A DNA stretch of 64,000 bases, taken from positions 2,542,001 through 2,606,000 of the forward strand of contig NZ_LT629971.1 in NCBI RefSeq assembly GCF_900108565.1, written 5' to 3'. Position 1 is the first letter of the stretch. Every line of letters begins with the position of its first letter. A program made the position numbers and the translations under genes. Below, in pieces: positions 37,289 to 46,451 of this stretch. This stretch comes from Mycolicibacterium rutilum (lineage in GTDB: Bacteria; Actinomycetota; Actinomycetes; Mycobacteriales; Mycobacteriaceae). A model generated the notes under the pieces. It saw only the letters and a list, made by a program, of their open reading frames with translations, ran no database searches and was not told the DNA's origin.

Positions 37289-38110
37289 TTACGGCTTCTT
37301 GAGGTTGTACAGGCGGTACACGATGTCGCCGCGCTCCACCTCTTCGTAGAGCGGGCTGCCCTCCGTCACACCGACATCGCGGCCGAGCCGGCGCAGCGGC
37401 GGCGGGGCGTGGCGGTTGATCAGATCCTGGTACCGCTTCGAGTTCTTCTCCAGCCCGCGCAGCACCTGCTTGTTGATGTCCTCGCAGGACACCACTTCCA
37501 GACCCGACTGCGCCAGGTCGGACTCCCATTTCGCAACGTCATCACGGCCGCGCAGGTCCGCGTACAGGAAGTGCCCGCCGGGCTTGAGCACCCGCACGAC
37601 CTGGGCCAGGAAGGTCGTGTAGTTCGGATACAGGTGTGCCGCTTCGACATTGATCACCGCGTCGAACGAGGCGTCGGGGAACGGCAGGTTCTCGGCGTCG
37701 CCCTCGAGGAACGCCAGCCCCGGCAGCGGGTGCTTGCGCCGGCAGAACGCGATACCGGACGGGTTGAGGTCCAGCCCGGTGTAGGAGGCCGGATTCATCG
37801 TCCGCATCACGTAGGACGCCGCGCCGCCGTGTCCGCAGCTGACCTCCAGCACGCGTTTGCCGGCCAGATCCTCCTGCGCCGCAACGCGGTGGTACAGCTG
37901 GATGCCGATCCGTTCCGGCTCGTCGGCGGGGTCCAACGGCAGGTTCATCGGCGGATCTTCCTCATAACCCCAGTTGAGGAAGAAGACGTCGTCGTCGCCC
38001 AGCCTGCGGGTCATGATGCTGTACCCGTACTTCGCGACGATCTTTCCGAAATGCCGATGCGAGAAGGCCACGGCCTTGGTCAATGTCTCGCGGTAAATGC
38101 CCTCAATCAT
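37289..38110 (-). CDS. SAM-dependent O-methyltransferase (Rv2952/GPL methyltransferase type)
   Basis: A 273-residue class I methyltransferase with motif I VLEVSCGHGGAASYV, motif II region YTGLDLNPSGIAFCRR, and FDAVINVEAAHLYPN. Length and the N-terminal AFSHRHFGKIVAKYGYSIMT pattern place it with Rv2952/Rv1523 and the glycopeptidolipid sugar methyltransferases, which O-methylate phthiotriol or deoxysugars. Encoded on the minus strand between acyltransferase paralogues 2 and 3; about 80 bases separate its start from paralogue 3, leaving room for divergent promoters. Confidence 0.9.
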   Translation of the reverse strand: MIEGIYRETLTKAVAFSHRHFGKIVAKYGYSIMTRRLGDDDVFFLNWGYEEDPPMNLPLDPADEPERIGIQLYHRVAAQEDLAGKRVLEVSCGHGGAASYVMRTMNPASYTGLDLNPSGIAFCRRKHPLPGLAFLEGDAENLPFPDASFDAVINVEAAHLYPNYTTFLAQVVRVLKPGGHFLYADLRGRDDVAKWESDLAQSGLEVVSCEDINKQVLRGLEKNSKRYQDLINRHAPPPLRRLGRDVGVTEGSPLYEEVERGDIVYRLYNLKKP

Positions 38111-38193
38111 TGCGGACAGTATCTCAGGTCGATTGCTGAATGACTAATCACAGAACCGCGGTCGCGGTGCGGTCATTGATACCGTTTGTTCCG

Positions 38194-39531
38194 ATGGCCG
38201 ACAACACCCTCGCGTTCATGGACCAGGCGTCCTACCTGTGGGTCCGCGCCAGCGGGCACGTCCACGCGATTCAGCTGACCTGGGTCTATCGCCGCGAGAT
38301 CGACCTCGACGAGCTCCGGCGGGTGCACGACGGGCTCGCCCACGGACTGATCGGGCGCCGCGTCGAACCCAGCCGGTTCCCCGGCGGCCGGCACCGCTGG
38401 GTGGCCAGCCACGACCTGCCCGGCGTCGACATCGAAAAGCCCCGCAGCCGAGACGGTGTCGCCGATTGGTTCGAGGAACGGGCACAGAAACCGGTCGATC
38501 CCGAGTTCGGGCCGGTGTGGCACTTCGGCGTGCTTCCGGTGACCGACTACGGCACTGCTGTCACGCTCGTCGCGTCCCACACGGTGATCGACGGCGTGGG
38601 GCTGTGCGGTGCGGTCATCGACGCGGTGGAAGGTGTCGAACACGACTTCGGCTACCCGCCGCCCGGCGCGCGCACCCGCAGGCAGGCGCTGCTCGAGGAC
38701 GCGCGCAGCACCGCGCGCGGGTTGCCGCAGGTCGGTCGCGCGCTCGGCGCCACCGTCACGGTGGCGCTGCACAACAAGCCGAGCTTCTGGCGGGACAAAC
38801 AGCAGCGCCCCCCGAAACTGGCCAAGGCCGAGCGCAAACGACCGGTGGTGGTCCCCACCGCGACCGTCTACATCGATCTCGCCCAATGGGATTCGCGGGC
38901 AGAAGAACTCGGCGGCTCGAGCAACGCCCTGCTCGCGGGCTTCGCCGCCCGGCTCGGCGAGCGGTTCGGCCGCAGCCATCCGAGAACGAATCTGGTGACC
39001 CTGAACTACCCGGTCAACGACCGCACCGAGAACGACCTACGCGCCAACGCGCTCAAGGGGATGGATTTCGCGGTCGACCCGGCCGGGGTGACCGAGGACC
39101 TCCGCGGGGTGCGGGCCGCGATCAAAGAGGCCCTGGTGTCCGGCGCGAGCAAGTTCGCCGAGCAGGAACGGGTGTTCCCGCTGACCCCGTTCGTGCCGAC
39201 ATCGGTGGTCGCACGGTTGCCGCTGGGCGCCGTCAACGCCGCCGACTCGCCGGTCGGCTGCTCGGCATTCGGCGAGATCGACGCGCGGGTGACGCGGATC
39301 GACGGGGCCGAAGCCGACTATTTCACGGTGCGGATGGTCGAGCAGAACCTCACGGCGGACAGCCCCGAGGTGTCCTCGGGTGAGCTGTACATGACCTCCG
39401 GGCGGGTCTGCGGGAAGATGTTCATCAGCTTCCGCGCCTATCAGCCCGGTATGGCGAACTCCAAGGAGACGCTGCTGCAGCAGGTTTCACGCACCCTCGA
39501 CGACTTCGGGCTGACCGCGTTCATCGAATGA
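38194..39531 (+). CDS. WS/DGAT-like acyltransferase, paralogue 3
   Basis: A 445-residue third paralogue, starting MADNTLAFMDQASYLWVRAS. Active-site motif SHTVIDG; other shared blocks are HRWVAS, FGYPPPGART and MANSKETLL. The ATG at 38194 is preferred because it aligns with the N-termini of paralogues 1 and 2; an in-frame ATG at 38140 would add 18 residues, and neither has a strong ribosome site. Its 3' end overlaps the convergent glycosyltransferase gene by 11 bases. It is more diverged from paralogues 1 and 2 than they are from each other. Confidence 0.84.
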   Translation: MADNTLAFMDQASYLWVRASGHVHAIQLTWVYRREIDLDELRRVHDGLAHGLIGRRVEPSRFPGGRHRWVASHDLPGVDIEKPRSRDGVADWFEERAQKPVDPEFGPVWHFGVLPVTDYGTAVTLVASHTVIDGVGLCGAVIDAVEGVEHDFGYPPPGARTRRQALLEDARSTARGLPQVGRALGATVTVALHNKPSFWRDKQQRPPKLAKAERKRPVVVPTATVYIDLAQWDSRAEELGGSSNALLAGFAARLGERFGRSHPRTNLVTLNYPVNDRTENDLRANALKGMDFAVDPAGVTEDLRGVRAAIKEALVSGASKFAEQERVFPLTPFVPTSVVARLPLGAVNAADSPVGCSAFGEIDARVTRIDGAEADYFTVRMVEQNLTADSPEVSSGELYMTSGRVCGKMFISFRAYQPGMANSKETLLQQVSRTLDDFGLTAFIE

Positions 39532-40783
39532 CCGATCGCGCGGTGCTGTTGCGGACCGCGTCCTCCAGCAGATCGGCCGCCGTCGCCACGCTCTGCGCAG
39601 GATCGGTGAGCTGCGCGGACACCGCGCGGGCGTGCTCGGCGCAGCGCGGGCTCAGCACGTTGCGTAGTTCGGCCAGCAGCGCCTCACTGGTCAGCCGCGA
39701 GAACCGCAGGCACCCGCCGATTTCCAGGCGCTGCACCTGCTTGCCCCAGAACGGCTGATCGGCGCCCACCCAGATCACCAGCGTCGGTACGCCGGAGCGC
39801 ACGCTGGCGGCGGTGGTGCCCGCGCCGCCGTGGTGCACGATCGCCCGGCAGCGCGGGAACACCGCCGCGTGGTTGACCGTGCGCACGATCTTCACGTGCT
39901 CGGCGCCGGTGAGGTCGACATCCGACAGGTCCCACACGCCCGAGCTGATCAGGGCGCGCTCACCGAGCCGCCCGCACACGTCGATGATCATCTGCACTGC
40001 CGCAGCGGGTGATTCGACCGGCATGCTGCCGAATCCGAAGTAGATCGGCGGCGTGCCCGCGGCAATCCAGGAGCTGACCTCGTCGTCGTTGTCGGTCGAC
40101 AGGCCCAGCGTCATCGAACCGATCAACGGCCGCCGCCCGGACCACTCCTCGGCCAGCCCGGGGAAGAACAGCGGGTCGTAGGCCTGGATCTCCAGGGCGC
40201 CCCCTTCGACGATGCGCCGCACCGCCCGCACCTTGGCCTTGGGCAGCCCCAGCTCGCGTCGCTGCGCGTCCTCGGCCTCCTTGAGCGCGCGCCAGTGCAC
40301 CCACTCGGCGACGGCCCAACCGGACCGCACGATCTTGGGAGGCAGCGGTATCGGCAGCACCTGGCTGTTGGCGCGGGCCGGGAAGTAGTGCAGGGCGGCC
40401 AACGGGCTGTCGTAGTGCTCGGCGACATTCGCGGCGACCTCCTGGTAGGTCGTCCCGGTCAGGATCAGGTCGGCGTCCTCGGCCAGCCCGGTCAGCGTCG
40501 TGCTCATCTCGGCCCAGCCCTGGGTGATGTACTCGCGCAGCTCCCGCAGGATGGTGGCCGGATTGCGGATTTTCCAGTACTGCCGGAAGACGTTGGCGTC
40601 GAGCTGCTCTTGCGAGTCGACCCCGTAGGGCAAAGCCGGTAGACCGGCGGACTCGACGAAGTCGGTCAGGTTGGGCGGTGCGGCGAAGCCGACCTGATGC
40701 CCGCGGCGGACCAACTCCAGGCCGACGGCTGCGCACGGCTCGACGTCGCCACGCGTGCCATGAACGGCGATAGCAAATTTCAT
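39521..40783 (-). CDS. UGT-type glycosyltransferase (Rv1524/Rv2962c/GPL Gtf type)
   Basis: A 420-residue GT-B family 1 glycosyltransferase starting MKFAIAVHGTRGDVEPCAAV, the typical N-terminus of mycobacterial Gtf and Rv1524/Rv1526c proteins. The C-terminal donor site shows HHGGAGTTAASVRSGVPTLV and GADQPFWGKQV. These enzymes transfer deoxysugars or glucose to lipid or glycolipid acceptors. The start is at the family N-terminus; ten further in-frame codons upstream are unlikely to be used. A short dyad symmetry lies just before the start. Confidence 0.91.
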   Translation of the reverse strand: MKFAIAVHGTRGDVEPCAAVGLELVRRGHQVGFAAPPNLTDFVESAGLPALPYGVDSQEQLDANVFRQYWKIRNPATILRELREYITQGWAEMSTTLTGLAEDADLILTGTTYQEVAANVAEHYDSPLAALHYFPARANSQVLPIPLPPKIVRSGWAVAEWVHWRALKEAEDAQRRELGLPKAKVRAVRRIVEGGALEIQAYDPLFFPGLAEEWSGRRPLIGSMTLGLSTDNDDEVSSWIAAGTPPIYFGFGSMPVESPAAAVQMIIDVCGRLGERALISSGVWDLSDVDLTGAEHVKIVRTVNHAAVFPRCRAIVHHGGAGTTAASVRSGVPTLVIWVGADQPFWGKQVQRLEIGGCLRFSRLTSEALLAELRNVLSPRCAEHARAVSAQLTDPAQSVATAADLLEDAVRNSTARSVIR

Positions 40784-40791
40784 TGAGAACC

Positions 40792-40813
40792 TTGTCGTAC
40801 TGTACGTGGACAA
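40792..40813. promoter_or_regulatory. Dyad symmetry upstream of the glycosyltransferase gene
   Basis: TTGTC-GTAC-T-GTAC-GTG-GACAA: outer arms TTGTC/GACAA and inner GTAC/GTAC, lying 9-30 bases before the minus-strand start. It could be an operator in the 295-base divergent region shared with mmpL; apart from this and the mmpL -10 I see no gene or other signal in that gap. Confidence 0.3.
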
Positions 40814-41065
40814 ACGCGAACACTGCTGTTATCAGCAAATGTCGCAATGTTTCCCAGTGGTCCGCCGAACAGCGCTGTGCGCGATGGTTTGAGGTGCCAT
40901 CTGCGCAGATCATGATCGGGAGCCGAACGGGGCACGGTCTGATTGAAGCACAGTCGGCGACCCGGCAAGCCGGTCGAAACCACAGGTGAAAGGGCTTTGC
41001 GCAACCGTCTGTGCAGTTGCTGGCAGCAAACAAGCGGCGTGGTCTCATGGACCCAAATTCGCGTG

Positions 41066-41071
41066 TAGCCT
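41066..41071 (+). promoter_or_regulatory. -10 hexamer TAGCCT before mmpL (leaderless)
   Basis: TAGCCT ends seven bases before the ATG at 41079, with no ribosome site. This supports that start over the GTG 93 bases upstream. Confidence 0.45.
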
Positions 41072-41078
41072 ATTTGGG

Positions 41079-44000
41079 ATGTTGCGGCGCGCCATACCCC
41101 GCGGTGCGTTTGACGGGGCGGGACTCGAAGGCCTGGGACGGCTGGTAGTTCGTCATCCCATTTTGGTCATCGTGGCTTGGGTGGTGCTGGCGGCAACGCT
41201 GTTCCTGACGTTGCCCCCGCTGATGGAGGTAGCCGAGCGTAAGCCGCCGGGCCTGCTACCGGACTCCTCGAGCGTGATGGTTGCCGGTAACGAGATGGGC
41301 GAAGCCTTCGCGGAGGGCGCCGGTTCGGGCAACTCGGGCAACGTCGGCGCGATCATCTTCGCCAACGAGGACGGCCTCACCCCCGACGACGAGGCCACCT
41401 ACCGCAAGGTGGTGGACCGGCTCAAGGCCGACCCCGAGCACGTGCTGTCGACGCAGGACTTCGTCTCCATCCCCGAGCTCAAGCAGGTGATGACGAGCGA
41501 GGACAAGAAGGCCTGGCAGCTGCCCATCAGCATGCAGGGCACGATGGGCACGGGGGAGGGCCAACGCGCGTACAAGGCCGTCCTCAAGGAGGTCAAGGAG
41601 GCCACCGAGGGTTCGCAGCTCGAGGTCAACGTCATCGGGCCCGCGGCCACCTTCGACGACCTCAACAAGATCGGCAAGCGCGATCAGCTCGTCATCGAGA
41701 TCGTCACCGTCGTCGCGGTGTTGTCGATTCTGATCATGGTGTACCGCAACATCGTTGCGATCATCCTGCCGATGCTGATGATCGGCGTCGGGCTGGTGGT
41801 GGCCCAGTCTGTGGTGGCGGGACTCGGCGACATCGGGGTGATCGGTCTCGGTCCGCAGACGTTGATGTTGATGACCGCGATGATGATGGGCGCGGGCACC
41901 GACTACGCGATCTTCTTCTTCACGCGCTACCACGAACTGGTCCGCGAGGGCGGCACCTCCGACGACTCGGTGATCGGTGCGCTGGGGTCGATCGGCAAGG
42001 TGATCGCCGGTTCGGCGGGCACCACCGCGCTCGCGTTCGTCGGTCTGGCGTTCACCGAACTGGGCGCGTTCTCCACCGTCGGCCCGGCGCTCGCCGTCAC
42101 CGTGCTCATCGGCTTCCTGGTGTCGATCACGCTGCTGCCGGCGATGATCGTGCTCACCGGACGCCGCGGCTGGGTCAAACCGCGCAAGGACCTGACCAGC
42201 CGGTGGTGGCGCCGCTCCGGTGTGCACATCGTGCGCAAGCCCAAGGTCCACCTCGCCGCCAGCCTGGTGATCCTCATCGGGCTCGCCGCGTGCTGCAGCA
42301 TGATCAGGTTCAACTACGACGAACGCACCAGCCTGCCCGCCGACGCCTCCAGCAACATCGGATATGCGGCGCTGGACAAGCACTTCCCGGTCAGCTCCAC
42401 GATCCAGCAGTTCCTGCTCGTACAGGCACCGGATCAGGATCTGCGCAGCCCCAAAGCACTTGCCGACATGGAGGAGATGGCCAAGCGGGTCGCCGCGCTG
42501 CCGGACATCGCGATGGTCCGCGGCATCACCAGGCCGACCGGTGAGGTGCTCGAGCAGGCCAAGGCGACCTACCAGGCCGGCGAGGTCGGGTCCAAACTCG
42601 GCGATGCGTCACAGCTGATCGAGGACAACGACGCGAACCTCAACCTGCTCAGCGGCGGCGCGCACAAACTCGCCGACACGCTCGACCAGCTCCGCGACGG
42701 CGTGGTCGACGGGATCGTCACGTTGCGCCCGCTGGCCAAGGTGCTCACCGACATGCAGGCGAAGTACGGCGGCACCACCACGCTCGAGGAGATCGACAAG
42801 ACCGCCACATTGGTGGCCAACATGCGCTCGCTGGGCGACGCGATGGGCGACAGCCTCATGCAGATGGCCGAGATGTACAGCTGGGCCGGTCCTATCGTCA
42901 AGTCGCTCAACGCAAGTCCGGTCTGCAACGTCGACCCGTCCTGCGTCGAGTCGCGGACGTACCTGCAGCGGATCACCAAGATGAACGACGACGGCACCGC
43001 GCAGAAGGTCGCCAACCTTGGTCGGGTGCTGCAGGAGACGAAGGCCACCCAGACCCTCGACGAGACCGTGCGCGATCTGGGCGCCAGCATGAAAGTCGCC
43101 GTCGAGGCGATCCGCGCCGCGGGCCTCGAGGACACCGGCAGCGTGCAGGCGCAACTCGCCGAAGCGCAGAAGGGCGCTGACCTGCTGGCGGATTCGAGCC
43201 GGCAGCTGGCCGAGGGCGTGCAGCTGCTCGTCGACCAGACCCGCAACATGGGCGGCGGGCTCGACCAGGCGTCGGCGTTCCTGATGGCGATGCGCACCGA
43301 GGCCAAGGACCCGCCGATGGCCGGGTTCTACGTGCCGCCGCAGATCCTCACCCAGGAGGAGTTCCAGAAGGCCGCCAAGCTGTTCATCTCGCCCGACGGG
43401 CACACGGCGCGCTATCTCGTGCAGACCGGGCTGAACCCCTTCGGCACCGAGGCCATGGACCAGGTCAAGGACATCGTGAAGGCGGCCGAAAGCGCCAAGC
43501 CCAATACGTCTTTGGCGGACGCGAAGATCTCGATGGTCGGGTTCTCCGCGGTCCAGAACGACATCCGTAATTACTACAACGGCGACGTGCGGTTCATCAT
43601 CATCGTCACGCTGCTCGTGGTGTTCCTGATCCTCGTCGTGCTGCTGCGCTCGCTGATCGCGCCGATCTACCTGGTGGGGTCTGTGATCCTGTCGTACATT
43701 TCGGCGCTCGGCATCGGGGTGCTGTTCTTCCAGTTCTTGCTCGGCCAGGGCATCCACTGGAGCGTGCCGGGGATGACGTTCCTGGTGCTGGTCGCGGTGG
43801 GCGCGGATTACAACCTGTTGCTGATCGCGCGAATACGCGACGAGGCCGCACGGGGGATCCGCACCGCGGTCATTCGCACGGTCGGGGCCACCGGCAGCGT
43901 GATCACCTCCGCGGGGCTGATTTTCGCCGCGTCGATGTTCGGCCTGACGTTCTCGAGCCTGCAGGCGGTTGTGCAGATCGGCTTCGTGATCGGTATCGGT

Positions 44001-44303
44001 CTGCTGCTCGACACGTTCCTCGTGCGCACGATCACCGTGCCGGCGATGGCGGTGTTGATCGGTGACCGCAACTGGTGGCCGACCAAACCCACGTTCGAGG
44101 CCAAGCCGTTGATCACCCCGATCGTCGGCCAAAAGCGGGTCGACGACGACCCCATCACCGAGCCGATCGGAAATCCCGAACTCGCCGATGACGCCGACGC
44201 CGACATCGACACCGGCGAGGATGACCGCACCGACGAATTGGTCTCTGTGGGAGCGGATTCGGGCAGTACCCGAACCGCCGACGGCTGGGTGCAGCCCCAG
44301 TAG
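41079..44303 (+). CDS. mmpL: MmpL-family RND lipid transporter
   Basis: A 1074-residue RND transporter that moves lipids or their precursors across the inner membrane using proton flux. TM1 is near residues 24-45 (HPILVIVAWVVLAATLFLTL). MMPL domain 1 carries GTDYAIFFFTRYHE (about 272-285) and domain 2 GADYNLLLIARIRDE (about 907-921), the conserved Asp-Tyr pairs of proton relay. Between them is a long extracytoplasmic region (about 410-840) with helical, coiled-coil-like stretches and a Cys pair (VCNVDPSC). The C-terminal tail of about 70 residues is acidic. No mmpS is adjacent. Size fits MmpL8/10/12 types used for acylated glycolipids. Confidence 0.95.
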   Translation: MLRRAIPRGAFDGAGLEGLGRLVVRHPILVIVAWVVLAATLFLTLPPLMEVAERKPPGLLPDSSSVMVAGNEMGEAFAEGAGSGNSGNVGAIIFANEDGLTPDDEATYRKVVDRLKADPEHVLSTQDFVSIPELKQVMTSEDKKAWQLPISMQGTMGTGEGQRAYKAVLKEVKEATEGSQLEVNVIGPAATFDDLNKIGKRDQLVIEIVTVVAVLSILIMVYRNIVAIILPMLMIGVGLVVAQSVVAGLGDIGVIGLGPQTLMLMTAMMMGAGTDYAIFFFTRYHELVREGGTSDDSVIGALGSIGKVIAGSAGTTALAFVGLAFTELGAFSTVGPALAVTVLIGFLVSITLLPAMIVLTGRRGWVKPRKDLTSRWWRRSGVHIVRKPKVHLAASLVILIGLAACCSMIRFNYDERTSLPADASSNIGYAALDKHFPVSSTIQQFLLVQAPDQDLRSPKALADMEEMAKRVAALPDIAMVRGITRPTGEVLEQAKATYQAGEVGSKLGDASQLIEDNDANLNLLSGGAHKLADTLDQLRDGVVDGIVTLRPLAKVLTDMQAKYGGTTTLEEIDKTATLVANMRSLGDAMGDSLMQMAEMYSWAGPIVKSLNASPVCNVDPSCVESRTYLQRITKMNDDGTAQKVANLGRVLQETKATQTLDETVRDLGASMKVAVEAIRAAGLEDTGSVQAQLAEAQKGADLLADSSRQLAEGVQLLVDQTRNMGGGLDQASAFLMAMRTEAKDPPMAGFYVPPQILTQEEFQKAAKLFISPDGHTARYLVQTGLNPFGTEAMDQVKDIVKAAESAKPNTSLADAKISMVGFSAVQNDIRNYYNGDVRFIIIVTLLVVFLILVVLLRSLIAPIYLVGSVILSYISALGIGVLFFQFLLGQGIHWSVPGMTFLVLVAVGADYNLLLIARIRDEAARGIRTAVIRTVGATGSVITSAGLIFAASMFGLTFSSLQAVVQIGFVIGIGLLLDTFLVRTITVPAMAVLIGDRNWWPTKPTFEAKPLITPIVGQKRVDDDPITEPIGNPELADDADADIDTGEDDRTDELVSVGADSGSTRTADGWVQPQ

Positions 44304-44304
44304 G

Positions 44305-45435
44305 TCAACGGCGTAGGGATGTCTCGTGTAAGCCCGCTGTGGACGATTCCATCGTCTCGTCTATCAATCGTTTCCAATCGCCTACTATGCTGCGAGACAC
44401 GGATTTCCGGCGGTGAGCTGCTTCTGAGAACTCCCGTTCCGAAATAGGTCCGTCTTCGAGCGACCGAATAGCGGATGCGAATGCATCAGTTTGAGGTTCC
44501 GCGACTCTGCCGGGAACGAGGTGCGGAATGACCTGCGCCATGACGCTGCGATCCGCTGCGACTACCGGCGTACTGAAATCTGCTGCTTCGAACAGCACCA
44601 ATCCGTACGTCTCGCCGAGCGATGGATGGATGACGATCTGAGACTGCGAATAATATTCGGCCGGGTTCGGTACGTAGCCATGGAACCTCACGCGATGGGC
44701 GATCCCGAGTTTGTCTGCGAGGCGTTCGAGAGTGCTGCGTTCGGGACCGTCTCCGAGTATGTCGAGTGAATAATAATCCGGCAGTTGGGCTAGTGTTTGC
44801 AGTGCTAGTGCTTGATTCTTGGTTTTGGTCAGCGAACCGACAGCGAGAAGTCGCCCAGGCAGTTTTTTCCTCACAAGCCACGAGTCAAATTCGGGGACAA
44901 TGTTAGGAATGACCTCGATTCGCTCGTTGAATCCAGCCTTGCGCATATGCAGTCGCGGAGATTCGCTGACTGTTACAGTCGCGAACGCGCGCGGATAAAC
45001 TTTTCGCGCAGCGGCTTGCATCAGCGCCAGATCCCTGCTCGTCGTGACTTTTCCCCTATCAAAGGAGTGCTCCCAGATCAGCGTCCGCGCGAGCAGTTTC
45101 TTCGGGAGCGTGAGCGCTATCGGGATGGCAGTCCAAACGCCGCTGACGATTATCACGTCGCTGTCGAGTTCGTTGCGGTGTCGGAAAGCCCGCAGCAACG
45201 TGATCGCTCGCTCCCAGTCCGGTACGGGCTTGCCCCAGGACGTGATATCCACCGAATCCCCCAGGGGAACGCCACTCTCGTCGCCTGCGAGCAGGACGAC
45301 CTGGACCTCGTAGTCGGTCGTCAGTGCGTTGGCCAGTGCGACAGTCGCCGCTTCCATGCCTAGCAGTGGAGACAAGGAGAGGATGACGAAGGTGACGCGC
45401 GGCCGCCTCCCGGTGTTAGCGTCTTCGACTGCCAT
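44305..45435 (-). CDS. GT4-family glycosyltransferase
   Basis: A 376-residue GT-B glycosyltransferase of family 4. N-terminal RVTFVILSLSPLLGMEAATV is the acceptor domain; the donor domain has LLAVGSLTKTKNQALALQTL, LDILGDGPERSTLERLADK and the E-x7-E motif in GETYGLVLFEAADFSTPVV. It ends one base from the convergent mmpL stop. Base composition is clearly less GC-rich than mmpL and the PKS, and it uses more A/T-ending codons, suggesting separate acquisition. Substrate unknown. Confidence 0.88.
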   Translation of the reverse strand: MAVEDANTGRRPRVTFVILSLSPLLGMEAATVALANALTTDYEVQVVLLAGDESGVPLGDSVDITSWGKPVPDWERAITLLRAFRHRNELDSDVIIVSGVWTAIPIALTLPKKLLARTLIWEHSFDRGKVTTSRDLALMQAAARKVYPRAFATVTVSESPRLHMRKAGFNERIEVIPNIVPEFDSWLVRKKLPGRLLAVGSLTKTKNQALALQTLAQLPDYYSLDILGDGPERSTLERLADKLGIAHRVRFHGYVPNPAEYYSQSQIVIHPSLGETYGLVLFEAADFSTPVVAADRSVMAQVIPHLVPGRVAEPQTDAFASAIRSLEDGPISEREFSEAAHRRKSVSRSIVGDWKRLIDETMESSTAGLHETSLRR

Positions 45436-45742
45436 GTACTCGCCCCTGCCCCCCGTATTGAGCGTGCTCTCTCGTGGCGCGATGAAACTTCTGAGCCACG
45501 TTTGATGCTGACGACGGTATTTATGTTATGTCGGTGTCATCGTCAGTGTGGCACTTAGGAAGTACCTGCGCGCCCTGAATCTACCCGCAATTCCAAGATC
45601 AATTCCTTACGCCAACAAGGCCGCCGAGCGCCCATCCGTATGGTTTCATCGTGAGACGCCAAAGCTCTGCAACTGCGTGCAATTATTGTCGCGCGAGTAA
45701 TTGTCACGGGGTGGCCAGATCTTTAGCCGAGGGGTGTAATTG
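45436..45742. other. Low-GC divergent intergenic region
   Basis: About 300 bases between the GT4 gene and the second methyltransferase. It is among the most AT-rich DNA of the window and should hold promoters for both directions. I see no open frame, tRNA or repeat in it. Confidence 0.5.
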
Positions 45743-46414
45743 ATGCAAAAAGTCCGTACGGGTGCACAATGGATCAAACAGGTGAAACGTCGCATTGAAA
45801 GCGCGGTAGCAAAGTTCGGTTTCAGTACGTCGGCTGATTACTGGGAGAAACGCTACCAGCGGGGCGGCACCTCAGGCGCGGGGTCTTACCACCGACTCGC
45901 CGAGTTCAAGGCTGATGTGATCAACAAGTTCGTCCGCGATAAGCGGGTCCAGACTGTGATCGAGTTTGGCTCCGGCGACGGCGCGCAACTGCAGCTAGCT
46001 GACTACCCGAGCTACATCGGCGTGGATGTATCTCGCACTGCAATCTCGGCTACCCAGCGGCGGTTCGCAGACGACGCATCCAAGCGTTTCGTGCATACCA
46101 GTGAGATCACCAGCAGCGATCGGGCCGAGTTGGCGCTGTCGCTAGACGTTATCTACCACTTGGTCGAGGACGACGTGTTCGACTCCTACATGAAGCAATT
46201 GTTCGACGCCGCAACCAAGTACGTCATCGTCTACTCGAGCAACGACGCGCGCAGCTGGCCGGACCCGCACGTCAGGCATCGCCGATTCACCGACTGGGTG
46301 GAACAACACAGGCCTGATTTTTCGCTGGTCGAACAGATCCCGAACCGGTACCCGTACTCGAGCGATGACCCAGCCAACACTAGCTTCGCGGATTTCTTCG
46401 TCTTCGCACGCTGA
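45743..46414 (+). CDS. SAM-dependent methyltransferase (low-GC region)
   Basis: A 223-residue class I methyltransferase: VIEFGSGDGAQLQLADYPSY is motif I, followed by IGVDVSRTAISATQRRF and the post-motif LALSLDVIYHLVEDDVFD. An N-terminal basic helix (MQKVRTGAQWIKQVKRRIES) might contact membrane or acceptor. GAGGGG precedes the ATG. Base composition is low compared with the window, like the GT4 gene beside it. It stands alone on the plus strand between two minus-strand glycosyltransferases. Probably modifies a sugar of the glycolipid (inference from context). Confidence 0.85.
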   Translation: MQKVRTGAQWIKQVKRRIESAVAKFGFSTSADYWEKRYQRGGTSGAGSYHRLAEFKADVINKFVRDKRVQTVIEFGSGDGAQLQLADYPSYIGVDVSRTAISATQRRFADDASKRFVHTSEITSSDRAELALSLDVIYHLVEDDVFDSYMKQLFDAATKYVIVYSSNDARSWPDPHVRHRRFTDWVEQHRPDFSLVEQIPNRYPYSSDDPANTSFADFFVFAR

Positions 46415-46451
46415 AACGCACCTTGGTACCCGCAGCTAGTAATGCCGGCAG

